Positions 24,301-32,298 of a stretch of 41,701 nucleotides of DNA are shown here, in pieces. The first letter of the stretch is position 1. Every line of letters starts with the position of its first letter. The translations under genes were made by a program, and so were the position numbers. The stretch comes from Planctomycetota bacterium (GTDB lineage: Bacteria > Planctomycetota > Phycisphaerae > Phycisphaerales > SM1A02), in NCBI GenBank assembly GCA_022568135.1, contig JADFFQ010000036.1, positions 1 to 41,701 of the forward strand. The letters are read 5' to 3'. The notes below the pieces were generated by a model, which saw only the letters and a program-made list of their open reading frames with translations, did not search any database and was not told the origin of the DNA.

Positions 24301-25508
24301 ATCAACTCACTCCGGATCGCTTCCTTGACCACGGCAACGATGTATCGCATGTCGTCCCCGTTCAAATGGGGCCCGACGGGCAAGGCGATCAACGCGGCGC
24401 TGATCCGCGAAGCCACCGGAAAGTCCTCATCGCGATGACCATAGTTCTGCCTGTACCAGCTCAGCATCGGAATCGGCTGGGGGTAATAAATGCTCGTGCC
24501 GATCCCGCGCGATCTCAGATCTTCGATGATCTCGCGGCGCCGCCATTGCTGCGATCCATCAAGAACGATGCAATGACAGTAGCAGGCGCTTTCGAAGGGG
24601 CCGTGGCTGGTCGTGAGCGTCTCAATCTCCTGGATCTCACGTAGCCCTTCACTGAGAATCTCATAGTTCTCGCGGCGCTGCTGGAGAAATCCGCCCAGGC
24701 GGCGCATCTGCTCGACGCCGATCGCCGCGGCCATCTCGGTCATGCGATAGTTGGCCCCGAGCGACTCCACGTCATACTCGCCCGGGATCGTTCGCTCACT
24801 GATGATGTTGCGATCGATGCCGAATGCTCGCTGCTGGGCGGTCATCTCAGCCACGTCATCACGACGAGTGATGGTCATCCCGCCCTCGCCGGTCGTGATG
24901 TGCTTGGCCGGATAGAAGGAGAAGCACCCGACGTCGCCCCATAGCCCGACGTGATCGGCGCAATACCGCGCCCCAAGCGCCAGCGCGCAATCTTCAATCA
25001 CGAACAGGTCATGTTTCTCGGCGATCCGGCAGACCCTGGCCATGTCCACCGGCATTCCCAGGAAATGGACCATGCAGATCGCCCGGGTACGCGGCGTGAT
25101 GCTCCGCTCGATCAGGTCGATATCAATGTTGCCGGTGAGCGGCTCGGCATCGACGAAGACACATCGGCCGCCACACAGCTCAACGGCGTGCGCAGTCGCC
25201 ACGTGAGACATCGCCGGCACGATGACTTCATCGCCCGCGGCCAGACCGAGCGACATGTAGGCCAGATGCAGCGATGCGGTGCAGGTTGACGTGGCGATCG
25301 CGTGCGGAGCACCCGTGAACGCGGCGAAGGCCGATTCGAACGCTTGCACACGCGGCCCGTGGGTCAGGATCGGCCCGTGCAGGACCTGCATGACGGCCGC
25401 CCGCTCCCGGTCCGCGAGCATCGGCCGGCCGAACGGCAACACACCACGCTCCCCGACCGCTTCACCAGCCGTGGCGATCAACTGCTGTCGGGGGCTGTCC
25501 TGGCCCAT
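24297..25508 (-). CDS. DegT/DnrJ/EryC1/StrS-family sugar aminotransferase
   Basis: 403 aa, PLP-dependent sugar aminotransferase. The PLP Schiff-base lysine is K202 in CFSFYPAKHITTGEGG; other family marks are IATSTCTASLHLAYMSLGL, GDEVIVPAMSHVATAHA, VIEDCALALGA and ESLGANYRMTEMAAAIG. It transfers an amino group, usually from glutamate, to a keto-sugar nucleotide. ATG 25508 has an AGGAGG only two bases upstream, an unusually short spacing. Its position beside an epimerase, a NeuB-type synthase and a cytidylyltransferase parallels the SpsC-SpsE-SpsF set of Bacillus spore-coat glycan synthesis. The 117 bp upstream hold a dispersed repeat rather than coding sequence. Confidence 0.92.
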   Translation of the reverse strand: MGQDSPRQQLIATAGEAVGERGVLPFGRPMLADRERAAVMQVLHGPILTHGPRVQAFESAFAAFTGAPHAIATSTCTASLHLAYMSLGLAAGDEVIVPAMSHVATAHAVELCGGRCVFVDAEPLTGNIDIDLIERSITPRTRAICMVHFLGMPVDMARVCRIAEKHDLFVIEDCALALGARYCADHVGLWGDVGCFSFYPAKHITTGEGGMTITRRDDVAEMTAQQRAFGIDRNIISERTIPGEYDVESLGANYRMTEMAAAIGVEQMRRLGGFLQQRRENYEILSEGLREIQEIETLTTSHGPFESACYCHCIVLDGSQQWRRREIIEDLRSRGIGTSIYYPQPIPMLSWYRQNYGHRDEDFPVASRISAALIALPVGPHLNGDDMRYIVAVVKEAIRSELI

Positions 25509-25520
25509 CGCCTCCTGCTC

Positions 25521-25581
25521 TGACGCGAATCTCGAATCGTTCCTGTGCAGCTCAAGCCAAGGCCTCGATGCCTCGGTGCCT
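25521..25581 (+). repeat. Dispersed 61-bp repeat, copy 1
   Basis: Aligned without gaps to 37854-37914 with 50 identities in 61 positions. The shared core is CCAAGGC(A/C)TCGATGCCTCGGT. It is followed here by a further TGCCTC-type tandem tail (to 25590). It occupies most of the gap between the Gfo/Idh stop and the DegT start, inside the operon. Confidence 0.75.
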
Positions 25582-25625
25582 CAGTGCCTTTCCACGGGCC
25601 ACACAATTCATTGTGAGAGCCCGTG

Positions 25626-26642
25626 TTATACGTACGTTACCCGAACAGGCCTTCCGTCTCGGAGCGACCGTTCGATCGCCAGACAGACTGACATCGTCTC
25701 GAACACATCCTGCTCTGAAACAATCGGCTGCCGCTGGCCGAGGATCGCCCCTATGAAGTTGTCGATCAGAGCCCCCTTGGCCGTCGCGGGGTGCGGCTCG
25801 ACGATCAGTTCCGGCGGGGCCTGCGGATCACGGGAGGTGTACAACCGGCCGTGCGGATCGCCTTGAATGAACGTCGCGCCGGTTCCGTAGACGGTGAGCC
25901 CATGGCCGTGGGGCAGGACGCAGCCGAAGTTGGCCGTCACCTTGGCGGTGAGCCCGCTTTCAAAGCGGAGGATGGCCACGACCATGTCGTTGTCCCGAAA
26001 GCCGCAACCTCTTGTGGCAATGTTATTTCCATACGCGGACACCTCAACGGCCCGACCGCCGGTCAGCCACAGCAGTAGGTCCACCATGTGCACCGCACCA
26101 CCGAGGACCACCGAGTAGTGTTCCAGCCGGCCACGCCAGCCATCAGTGATCTTGTGGAGCCGGCCGTAGTTGTAATCGGCCTCGATGTGGAACAGCGACC
26201 CAAACAGGCCGTCGTCGATCCTCCGTTTGATCGCAGCGAACCGGGGAGAGACGCGGAGGATCAGGTTTGAGGACAGCCTGACGTTCGGCCGCTGCCCAAG
26301 GGCGGCTCGAATCCGCCGGGCCTCCTCCATTCCCATGCACAGCGGCTTCTCGACAAAGACATGCTTGCCGTGCTCGATCGCCCTGATGACCTGCTCGGCA
26401 TGGACATCGTCGTAGGTCGCGATCGAGACAATATCGATCGACGGGTCTTGGATGACCTCATCGGCCCGGCTGGTCAGGGCTGTGGGGGCGTGTCGCCGCC
26501 CCACTTCTTTCAACCGATCTACGTCTGAATCACATAAGGCAACCACCTCGCAGGCTGGATGTTGCTCGTAGCCGATGATGTGCTGCTCACCGACTCCGAG
26601 GCCGATCACCCCGACCCGCAAAGGAGCAACATCGCCGGCCAC
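25626..26642 (-). CDS. Gfo/Idh/MocA-family oxidoreductase
   Basis: 338 aa from the GTG at 26642. The N-terminal NAD(P)-binding Rossmann fold is seen as LRVGVIGLGVGEQHI and VVALCDSDVDRL, the family's EKP motif as HVFVEKPLCMGMEEA, and the C-terminal substrate domain includes GRLEHYSVVLGGAVHMVDLLLWL, with the usual H-x-x-D pair (HMVDL). These enzymes oxidise or reduce sugar hydroxyl/keto groups on nucleotide-sugars, for example making the 3-keto sugar needed by a DegT aminotransferase. GTG 26642 lies 5 bp after the cytidylyltransferase stop. A longer frame from ATG 26708 would overlap that gene by 61 bp and adds non-family sequence. Confidence 0.88.
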   Translation of the reverse strand: MAGDVAPLRVGVIGLGVGEQHIIGYEQHPACEVVALCDSDVDRLKEVGRRHAPTALTSRADEVIQDPSIDIVSIATYDDVHAEQVIRAIEHGKHVFVEKPLCMGMEEARRIRAALGQRPNVRLSSNLILRVSPRFAAIKRRIDDGLFGSLFHIEADYNYGRLHKITDGWRGRLEHYSVVLGGAVHMVDLLLWLTGGRAVEVSAYGNNIATRGCGFRDNDMVVAILRFESGLTAKVTANFGCVLPHGHGLTVYGTGATFIQGDPHGRLYTSRDPQAPPELIVEPHPATAKGALIDNFIGAILGQRQPIVSEQDVFETMSVCLAIERSLRDGRPVRVTYV

Positions 26643-26647
26643 GCCGG

Positions 26648-27340
26648 TTACGTCTGAACCAGACAAGCCCGGCGAAGTCGCAGAAGATCGTTCACACCGT
26701 ACTGCCATTGGGGCTCCGTCATGGCCGCGATAAGCGCAGCGATATGGTCAAAGTCGCAAGAGGTATCGACGGCAAACGACACATCGTCGTGATCGAGCTC
26801 GCTGGAGAAATTGTGGATGCGATAGCGGTTACTGTTGCGGTAGAAGAATCGCGTGACGTGCTCCAGATCCACCTGATCGCTCATGTGCCCAACCGCGTCG
26901 GCGAGCGTCGTTGATCTCACGACCTCGACGGATTGGCCCGCAGGAAAACTTCGAGGCATCACATTGGTCACAACGTCGAATTGATCCCTGCGAAACAGGT
27001 CCACCGCACGATCAATCAGCCGGCCGTCCAGCAGCGGGCTGTCGCCACAGACTCGCACAAACGCATCCAGCGCCAATCTCTGCCCAGCCTGCCTCAACCG
27101 TTCGGCAACATTGTCGCGCGGTCCGCGGTGACAGAGCACACCGACCCGGCCGCAATACTCAGCAAGCTGATCGTCTGACGGATCCGTGGTGGTGGCCACG
27201 ACGACCTCATCCAGCGTTCGGCATCTTTCAAGGCGCTCCAGAAGATACTGAAGCATCGGTCTGCCATGCAGCTTGCGCAGCACCTTGCCCGGGAGTCGGC
27301 GCGAGCTCATGCGTGCCTGTACCACGGCGCCGATTCTCAC
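26648..27340 (-). CDS. CMP-nonulosonate-type cytidylyltransferase (SpsF-like)
   Basis: 230 aa. It starts with the nucleotidyltransferase signature IGAVVQARMSSRRLPGKVL (pyrophosphorylase loop), then GRPMLQYLLERL, VVVATTTDPSDD, FVRVCGDSPLLDG and FSFAVDTSCDFDHI-like sequence (VSFAVDTSCDFDHI). This is the SpsF-type branch of the acylneuraminate/Kdo cytidylyltransferase family, which activates a nine-carbon acid with CTP. It is the expected partner of the NeuB-type synthase in this operon. The start is a GTG at 27340 overlapping the GT2 stop (GTGA). The next gene begins 5 bp after its stop. Confidence 0.88.
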   Translation of the reverse strand: MRIGAVVQARMSSRRLPGKVLRKLHGRPMLQYLLERLERCRTLDEVVVATTTDPSDDQLAEYCGRVGVLCHRGPRDNVAERLRQAGQRLALDAFVRVCGDSPLLDGRLIDRAVDLFRRDQFDVVTNVMPRSFPAGQSVEVVRSTTLADAVGHMSDQVDLEHVTRFFYRNSNRYRIHNFSSELDHDDVSFAVDTSCDFDHIAALIAAMTEPQWQYGVNDLLRLRRACLVQT

Positions 27341-28362
27341 CGTGCCGGCTCCTCAACTGATGCTGCGGCCTGGCATCTCCATCCACGTTTCGCGTCATTG
27401 CCAGGGTTTGGCTGCGCGAGGGTCCCCGAGCGAATGCCACGGAGTCGGGCCAGCGTGCGCTCGTATTGATAGCCCACGCGAAAGAGGATGAACTTGGCAA
27501 ACGGCAGATCGCAACGGAGGCGCAGCAGATTCGTCGTGACCCGGCCGAGAATCCTGGCCCATGACAGGTAGCGCCCCGACTCGAAGCCGTGCATGAACTC
27601 GACCAGAAATTGGCTGCGACCGTGGTTCAATGCGCGTCGCAGGATGTACCGGCGGTGCAGTCGATCAGGCGCCGTGCGATGATGCACCATGGCATGGGGG
27701 GTAAAACGGATCTCCCACCCGGCCCGTTGAAGTCGCAGGCAAATCTCGCTCTCTTCGCCGGCCGTCAGATCTTGTCCGCGCCGTCCCAGACCGGCCCGGA
27801 ACCCGCCGACCGCCTCGGCGGAATCTGCGCGCAACGCAAAGTTGGTGCCGTAGGGATACCTGGGATAGCCGAGGCTCATCGGCTCATCGCCCGGCTGGTA
27901 GGCGTTGAGCGCTTCGTCCAGCCGGTCGTCCCACCACCTCGGCCGGGGCTGGTCCCACTGGATTCGTACCGGCCCGCCCACAACACCCGCCCGATTGCAG
28001 TGCTCGAAGGCCTCGACCATCGCGTCAAGCCAGCCCGGATCAGCAACGGCGTCGGCGTCGATGAAGGCCACGATCGGTGCGCTGGCCTCGCCCAGAGCGC
28101 GGTTGCGGGCGTGCGACAGGCCGAGCCGTTGCTCTCGATACACCTTCAGCCGCTTGCCGTAGATCACTTGCAGGTCCGCCCCAAGGCAGCCGGTACCGTC
28201 CGTGCTGGCGTTGTCGATCACCAGGACTTCGTAGTTGCTGCCGGGGAGAGTCTGCTTCATGACGCTCGCAACGGCATCTCTAAGAACGGCTGCATCATTG
28301 TGCGCGCAGATCGCTACTGTAATCTGAATGCGGGGCGGTTCTGTGCAGCGGTCATCCGACAT
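27337..28362 (-). CDS. Family 2 glycosyltransferase, first gene of the minus-strand nonulosonate operon
   Basis: 341 aa. GT-A fold: ITVAICAHNDAAVLRDAVASV, VLVIDNASTDGTG, the metal-binding FIDADAVADPGWL, a GGPVRIQWDQPRPRWWDD segment, RADSAEAVGGF and the acceptor-side EESEICLRL. The C-terminal portion is helical, with a SWARILGRVTTNLLRLR stretch that may sit on the membrane. ATG 28362 has no clear ribosome-binding site. The gene heads a 12-gene unit, so a promoter is expected in the 370 bp before it. It probably transfers a sugar onto the lipid- or protein-linked glycan; the donor may be the CMP-sugar made by the genes behind it. Confidence 0.9.
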   Translation of the reverse strand: MSDDRCTEPPRIQITVAICAHNDAAVLRDAVASVMKQTLPGSNYEVLVIDNASTDGTGCLGADLQVIYGKRLKVYREQRLGLSHARNRALGEASAPIVAFIDADAVADPGWLDAMVEAFEHCNRAGVVGGPVRIQWDQPRPRWWDDRLDEALNAYQPGDEPMSLGYPRYPYGTNFALRADSAEAVGGFRAGLGRRGQDLTAGEESEICLRLQRAGWEIRFTPHAMVHHRTAPDRLHRRYILRRALNHGRSQFLVEFMHGFESGRYLSWARILGRVTTNLLRLRCDLPFAKFILFRVGYQYERTLARLRGIRSGTLAQPNPGNDAKRGWRCQAAASVEEPAR

Positions 28363-28734
28363 TGTGCGGGGTCAACTTGGGAAGTGAACCTGTTCCTCGC
28401 GCGGGCAGCGATACCTTGCGAATCCTTCGAGCCCTGACCCGCACCATCTCCATATCGTCCCCCAAGCACCGACCTGATGATTTGAGGCGGGCAATCCCCG
28501 AGCAGTTTCAGCGCTGGCGCAGGACATCGCGACCGCGGCCAACTATTATCTGTGCGTAGTCGAGCCAAACCCCGACCAAGGCCTCAGCCGCCTTGGGGCG
28601 GTGGGAGCGATCGCGACGGTCCGCGAGGCATCGGATGCAGCGGGCACACCGTGGCCGGAATCGGCGTATCCCAAGAGCCCGCCGTCGGCATAACACGCGT
28701 AAGTCATTGATGTGTAATGGTTTGTCGAACTCCA
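28363..28734. other. Gene-free stretch upstream of the nonulosonate operon
   Basis: About 370 bp between the first gene of the minus operon and the tRNA-Arg gene. Short frames on both strands here lack family-like sequence or start sites. It should hold the promoter for the 12-gene operon (minus) and for the tRNA (plus), but no convincing -35/-10 pair was found. Confidence 0.5.
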
Positions 28735-28808
28735 GCGCCCGTAGCTCAGTCGGATAGAGCACCGGTTTCCTAAACCGGGGGTCGGAGGTTCGAGTCCTCC
28801 CGGGCGCG
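28735..28808 (+). tRNA. tRNA-Arg (anticodon CCT)
   Basis: A complete cloverleaf can be folded by eye. Acceptor stem GCGCCCG (28735-28741) pairs with CGGGCGC (28801-28807), with discriminator G28808. The D arm is GCTC...GAGC. The anticodon stem CCGGT/ACCGG encloses loop TTCCTAA, giving anticodon CCT (reads AGG). The T arm is GGAGG TTCGAGT CCTCC. No intron is present and no CCA is encoded. The minus-strand frame over it is a well-known artefact. Confidence 0.96.
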
Positions 28809-29088
28809 CTTGAATTGAAGGCCGTCAACGGCACGCAATACTGCGACTTTTGTGGTCACGCCCGGGAATCAAGATGAAACCCGGCCCGCCGGCCCGGTAC
28901 CGCGGCGGGGTGGTGATCTGGGCGGAAGGTTGGGGATTTCCGCTCAAGGCGGCCTTTGGGTTTGACGATCGCTGAACCCTACGGGACACATATCCCTCGG
29001 CACTGAAACCCCATGGCTCGCCGCAACGCGACGCGGATCGGCGGAGGTCCCTGGACACAAGAAACAAGGAAAAGAGGAGACTATCGCA

Positions 29089-29601
29089 ATGTCACACCGT
29101 CTTTCGATCCTTCTACTCGCCTCAGTATTGGGTTGTGTGGCGCTGGCCGGCGGTCTGAGCGGCTGCGCAACTTCAAATGCCATCGAGGTCACCAACGTTT
29201 CGGATTCCTGGCTGAACGTCCAGTTCTTCGTGGGCACTCCCGACACGGCCTCGGGGAAGTCGCCCGAGCTTATCGCTGACGCCAAGCTTCAGATTGAACC
29301 GGGCGGAAGGGCGAGCTATCGGCTGTCTCGGAACACCATGTCCAGCTCAGAAACCAGCCCGCTCGTGCACATCCGGATCGAGCCCGTTTCTCCGAGCTGG
29401 CAATCGACCGGGAAGAAGTATTGGCTGGAGCTGTTGACGCAACCGCCGGTCAAGATCGTCGCGACCGGCACCGCGGACAGGCTCATGTTCAATACCGGTT
29501 TAGGCTCGGTCGCGATCATCCCGGAGCGTGAAGTCAAGCGCGGCCGGTTCGTATACAAGATGATGGCCGACGTCCCGGAGAGCTCGAAGAGTTCACACTG
29601 A
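29089..29601 (+). CDS. Small lipoprotein of unknown function
   Basis: 170 aa. A signal peptide runs MSHRLSILLLASVLGCVALAG and ends in a lipobox LSGC, so the mature protein is predicted to be lipid-anchored at Cys25 or so. The rest (about 145 residues) looks like a beta-rich domain (IEVTNVSDSWLNVQFFVGTP, KYWLELLTQPPVKIVATG, NTGLGSVAIIPE). I recognise no family. A clear AGGAG sits about 11 bases before ATG 29089. It is followed by a hairpin terminator, so it appears to be a single-gene unit. Confidence 0.85.
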   Translation: MSHRLSILLLASVLGCVALAGGLSGCATSNAIEVTNVSDSWLNVQFFVGTPDTASGKSPELIADAKLQIEPGGRASYRLSRNTMSSSETSPLVHIRIEPVSPSWQSTGKKYWLELLTQPPVKIVATGTADRLMFNTGLGSVAIIPEREVKRGRFVYKMMADVPESSKSSH

Positions 29602-29673
29602 CCTCAGCCACGCCCGCTACCGGCTCTCGCTGGACCGCAGGCCCGGTGACGCAAACACAAGGTTTATCCACAC

Positions 29674-29699
29674 CCGCTGGGTCCGTGCCCGGCGGTTTT
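29674..29699 (+). terminator. Rho-independent terminator after the small lipoprotein gene
   Basis: Stem CCGCTGGG (29674-29681) pairs with CCCGGCGG (29688-29695) through seven Watson-Crick pairs and one T-G wobble, with a 6-nt loop. It is followed by TTTT at 29696-29699. It lies 73 bp past the lipoprotein stop. Confidence 0.72.
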
Positions 29700-29753
29700 C
29701 ATTAGAAGGAGCCGACTGAAACCTTCAAACCTTCAAACGAGGCTCGAGAGCTG

Positions 29754-30260
29754 CTACCGCGGCGACGTCCTCTTCATCATGACGGCGTTCTGCTCTTTGA
29801 TGCCCAGCAGATGCCTCTTGAGGCCCCGGACGACATCCTCGAATCTCGGGTAGGTCTCTTTGAGAAGTTGCGGATCGTCGCTACGAAATCCAGCTTCCAA
29901 CAGCAGCGATCCGATGACGCTGATCACGTGATTGCGGCACTTCTCCTGGGGCGAGCGAGGCGATGAGACCGAATCCGCCGCCCGCTCCAGGTCGTCGGCC
30001 TGTCGAGCGATCCTGGCGATCCGTGTCTCGACCTCGGAAAGTGTCGCGTACTTGAGTCGAGCTCGCAGGCGGGTAGACAGGCATTCGGCGAATCGCCGGC
30101 CGAACAAATCTCGCGACAAACCCACGTACAAGAAGATCGTCGCCGATTCGATGACCCCGTCATCGGTATCACCGGGAAAGATCGATCGCACCACCTGGCA
30201 GAACTGGTGCATCGAGGCGGCAGCGGCCTTCACCTTCCGTTCGTTGATGAACCAACCCAT
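29754..30260 (-). CDS. Hypothetical helical protein
   Basis: 168 aa, predicted mostly alpha-helical and cytoplasmic, with no signal peptide. It has Arg-rich helices (LSTRLRARLKYATLSEVETRI, ARIARQADDLERAADS) and a C-terminal FEDVVRGLKRHLLGIKEQ. No family is recognised. Codon use matches its neighbours (G/C-rich third positions), and the ATG at 30260 sits in an otherwise gene-poor gap. Convergent with the small lipoprotein terminator, co-directional with the ASPIC/UnbV gene upstream. Function unknown. Confidence 0.65.
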   Translation of the reverse strand: MGWFINERKVKAAAASMHQFCQVVRSIFPGDTDDGVIESATIFLYVGLSRDLFGRRFAECLSTRLRARLKYATLSEVETRIARIARQADDLERAADSVSSPRSPQEKCRNHVISVIGSLLLEAGFRSDDPQLLKETYPRFEDVVRGLKRHLLGIKEQNAVMMKRTSPR

Positions 30261-30322
30261 GGGTCGGCCGGCCCTCCTGCCTCGTCAACCTTCGTTCGGG
30301 CACCGGCCACGAAGGCCCAGTG

Positions 30323-30526
30323 CTACTGTATGGTCGGCACAACGATTGCGTCATCCGCATCCAATGCCTCAGCATCCGAGGCGAATTTGCGCCCGATAAC
30401 CAAGGGGCAAGGATCACCGCGCCCGTGCGGAGATGATTCGCCCCGGCAGACGAACCGGACATCGCCTTGGCGGTTCCTCATGGCGTTCGGTCTGTACCGT
30501 CTATGCGGCCTGCGCAGATCGACCAT
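30323..30526 (-). CDS. Possible small hypothetical protein
   Basis: 67 aa in the gap between two same-strand genes, 50 bp after the ASPIC/UnbV stop and 62 bp before the next start. The C-terminal part reads CPLVIGRKFASDAEALDADDAIVVPTIQ over its last 28 residues, which looks protein-like and acidic rather than random; the N-terminus is Arg-rich. No RBS is evident. It could equally be chance. No family is recognised. Confidence 0.33.
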   Translation of the reverse strand: MVDLRRPHRRYRPNAMRNRQGDVRFVCRGESSPHGRGDPCPLVIGRKFASDAEALDADDAIVVPTIQ

Positions 30527-30576
30527 AACTTTCGATGGGCCTGCGCCTTCGGCCGGCCCTTGACCGGATCGCCGAA

Positions 30577-32298
30577 TCAGGGTGGCGGCGGCGCGTCGTC
30601 GCGCTGCACAACAAGATGCTGTTTGACGAACACAGACTCGCGGCGCTGGTGATAGCCGTCTGGCCAGGTGATCTCGACGGTAACCGTTGAAACTCCGCCG
30701 GGCAGGCCGAAATGGGCGTATTGCGCGCTTGATGATTGAAACCCTCCCCCGCTGTAGATCCAGCGGCGCTGGGTAACAGCGTCATGAATCACTTCGACGC
30801 TACTGCCGAGCCCACGGTGATTGCCGGCCGAGGCTCGCGGATCCCGCAACTCCACGATCAGCCAGTTGCCGCCGGCACAATCATTGCGGAGCACGCGAAT
30901 CGGCCCGTTGAGCTCACCAACGATCACGTCGATGTCACCGTCTTGATCAAGGTCGCCGAACACGGCGGGACGATCGCGGTACGGCTCGCGCAGGAACGTC
31001 GCGACGCTCGGATCGGTGACACGGGCAAAGCGATGCCCGACACGCGCAAAAAGCAGCGGCGGCTGCCGGTACGGCGAGTTGATCGCCTCCATGCTAGCCT
31101 GGGGATAGACGTGGCCGTTGACGATCAGCAGGTCTTCGTCGCCGTCGAGATCAAAATCGTAGAACCCGCATGACCAGCCAAGGAATGGCCGGCTGATCAT
31201 TCCCAGGCCGAACTGCATGGTCCGGTCGTCAAAGAAGGTTCCGTCAAGGTTGAGGTGGAGCGTGTTGGTGTCGCTGGAGAAGTTGGTCGTAAAGACGTCG
31301 GGAAAGCCGTTGCCATCAACGTCGGCAATCCCGATGCCCATGGTGGCTTGCTCGCCGCCGTCGGCGTTGGCGGCAATGCCACTGAATCCGCCGACCTCCT
31401 CGAAGCGCCCCGTGCCGAGGTTACGAAACAGGAAGTTTGGCATCGAGTCGTTGCCGACGAAGATGTCTTGGCGGCCATCGGCGTCGAAGTCGATGAACAC
31501 CACCCCCAGGCCATAGGCCGGCTGGGCCCGAAGGCAACCGCTGGTCTGGGTGATATCGCGAAACGTCCCGTCGCCGAGGTTCTCGTACAGCACATCGTTC
31601 TGGGCGCTCAACCCATGCGGCCCGGCCATAACCTGCAGGCCTCTGAACTGTGATTGGGGCGGGGGGTTGGCGACATCGAAATCGAGATAGTTGACCACGT
31701 ACAGATCGAGGTCATCGTCGCCGTCGATGTCCCCGAAGGCGCAGCTGGTGCCCCATCTGGGGTCGCCTACGCCGGCGACATCGGTGACATCGACGAAGCG
31801 TCCACCACCGACATTTCGCAGCAGGACGTTTGGGCCGTAGCAGGCGATGAACAGGTCGTCCCAGCCGTCGCCGTCGTAGTCACCGACGGCCACACCCATC
31901 GCCCAGCGGCGAAGCGTGATGCCCACCGCGTCGGTGACGTCGCGGAACCGCAGTCCGCCCAGATTCTCGTACAGCCGGCACCCAGGCCCGTTCTCCGGAT
32001 CATCCAGGGTGGCGCCGTTGGCTACGAACAGGTCCAGATCGCCGTCGCGGTCGTAGTCGATCAGCCCCAGCCCGCCGCCGTTGACTTCGAGGATCTGCGC
32101 CGAGGGACGGCCGCCGCAAGTCATCACCATGTCGATTCCGGATTCCGCCGCGGTGAGCGTGGAGAAGCGCATCGCCGGCGGGCCCGAGGAGGTCTGGCCG
32201 GATGAAGGGGTGGCCGGATCATCACCCCCACAGCGAGCGAGCATCCCCACAGCGGCGGCGAGGATGACTTGCCATACGCTGCAGCCCATGCACTTCAT
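30577..32298 (-). CDS. FG-GAP/VCBS-repeat lipoprotein with C-terminal ASPIC/UnbV domain (CRTAC1-like)
   Basis: 573 aa from the ATG at 32298. A lipoprotein signal (MKCMGCSVWQVILAAAVGML, lipobox LARC) is followed by at least seven FG-GAP-like calcium-binding loops (DYDRDGDLDLFV, DYDGDGWDDLFI, DIDGDDDLDLYV, DFDADGRQDIFV, DVDGNGFPDVFT, DFDLDGDEDLLI, DLDQDGDIDVIV) expected to form a beta-propeller. The end of the protein carries the ASPIC/UnbV domain (WLIVELRDP, GLGSSVEVI, SSSAQYAHFGL, VEITWPDG). The start is chosen because it overlaps the TPR gene stop as ATGA and because the lipobox follows. The family is common and expanded in planctomycetes; its exact role is unknown. It is coupled to the TPR lipoprotein gene upstream. 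Confidence 0.92.
   Translation of the reverse strand: MKCMGCSVWQVILAAAVGMLARCGGDDPATPSSGQTSSGPPAMRFSTLTAAESGIDMVMTCGGRPSAQILEVNGGGLGLIDYDRDGDLDLFVANGATLDDPENGPGCRLYENLGGLRFRDVTDAVGITLRRWAMGVAVGDYDGDGWDDLFIACYGPNVLLRNVGGGRFVDVTDVAGVGDPRWGTSCAFGDIDGDDDLDLYVVNYLDFDVANPPPQSQFRGLQVMAGPHGLSAQNDVLYENLGDGTFRDITQTSGCLRAQPAYGLGVVFIDFDADGRQDIFVGNDSMPNFLFRNLGTGRFEEVGGFSGIAANADGGEQATMGIGIADVDGNGFPDVFTTNFSSDTNTLHLNLDGTFFDDRTMQFGLGMISRPFLGWSCGFYDFDLDGDEDLLIVNGHVYPQASMEAINSPYRQPPLLFARVGHRFARVTDPSVATFLREPYRDRPAVFGDLDQDGDIDVIVGELNGPIRVLRNDCAGGNWLIVELRDPRASAGNHRGLGSSVEVIHDAVTQRRWIYSGGGFQSSSAQYAHFGLPGGVSTVTVEITWPDGYHQRRESVFVKQHLVVQRDDAPPPP

Noticed and set aside
28508..28834. Minus-strand frame containing SAPGRTRTSDPRFRKP across the tRNA
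   Set aside because: This is the well-known spurious peptide from antisense reading of a tRNA gene.
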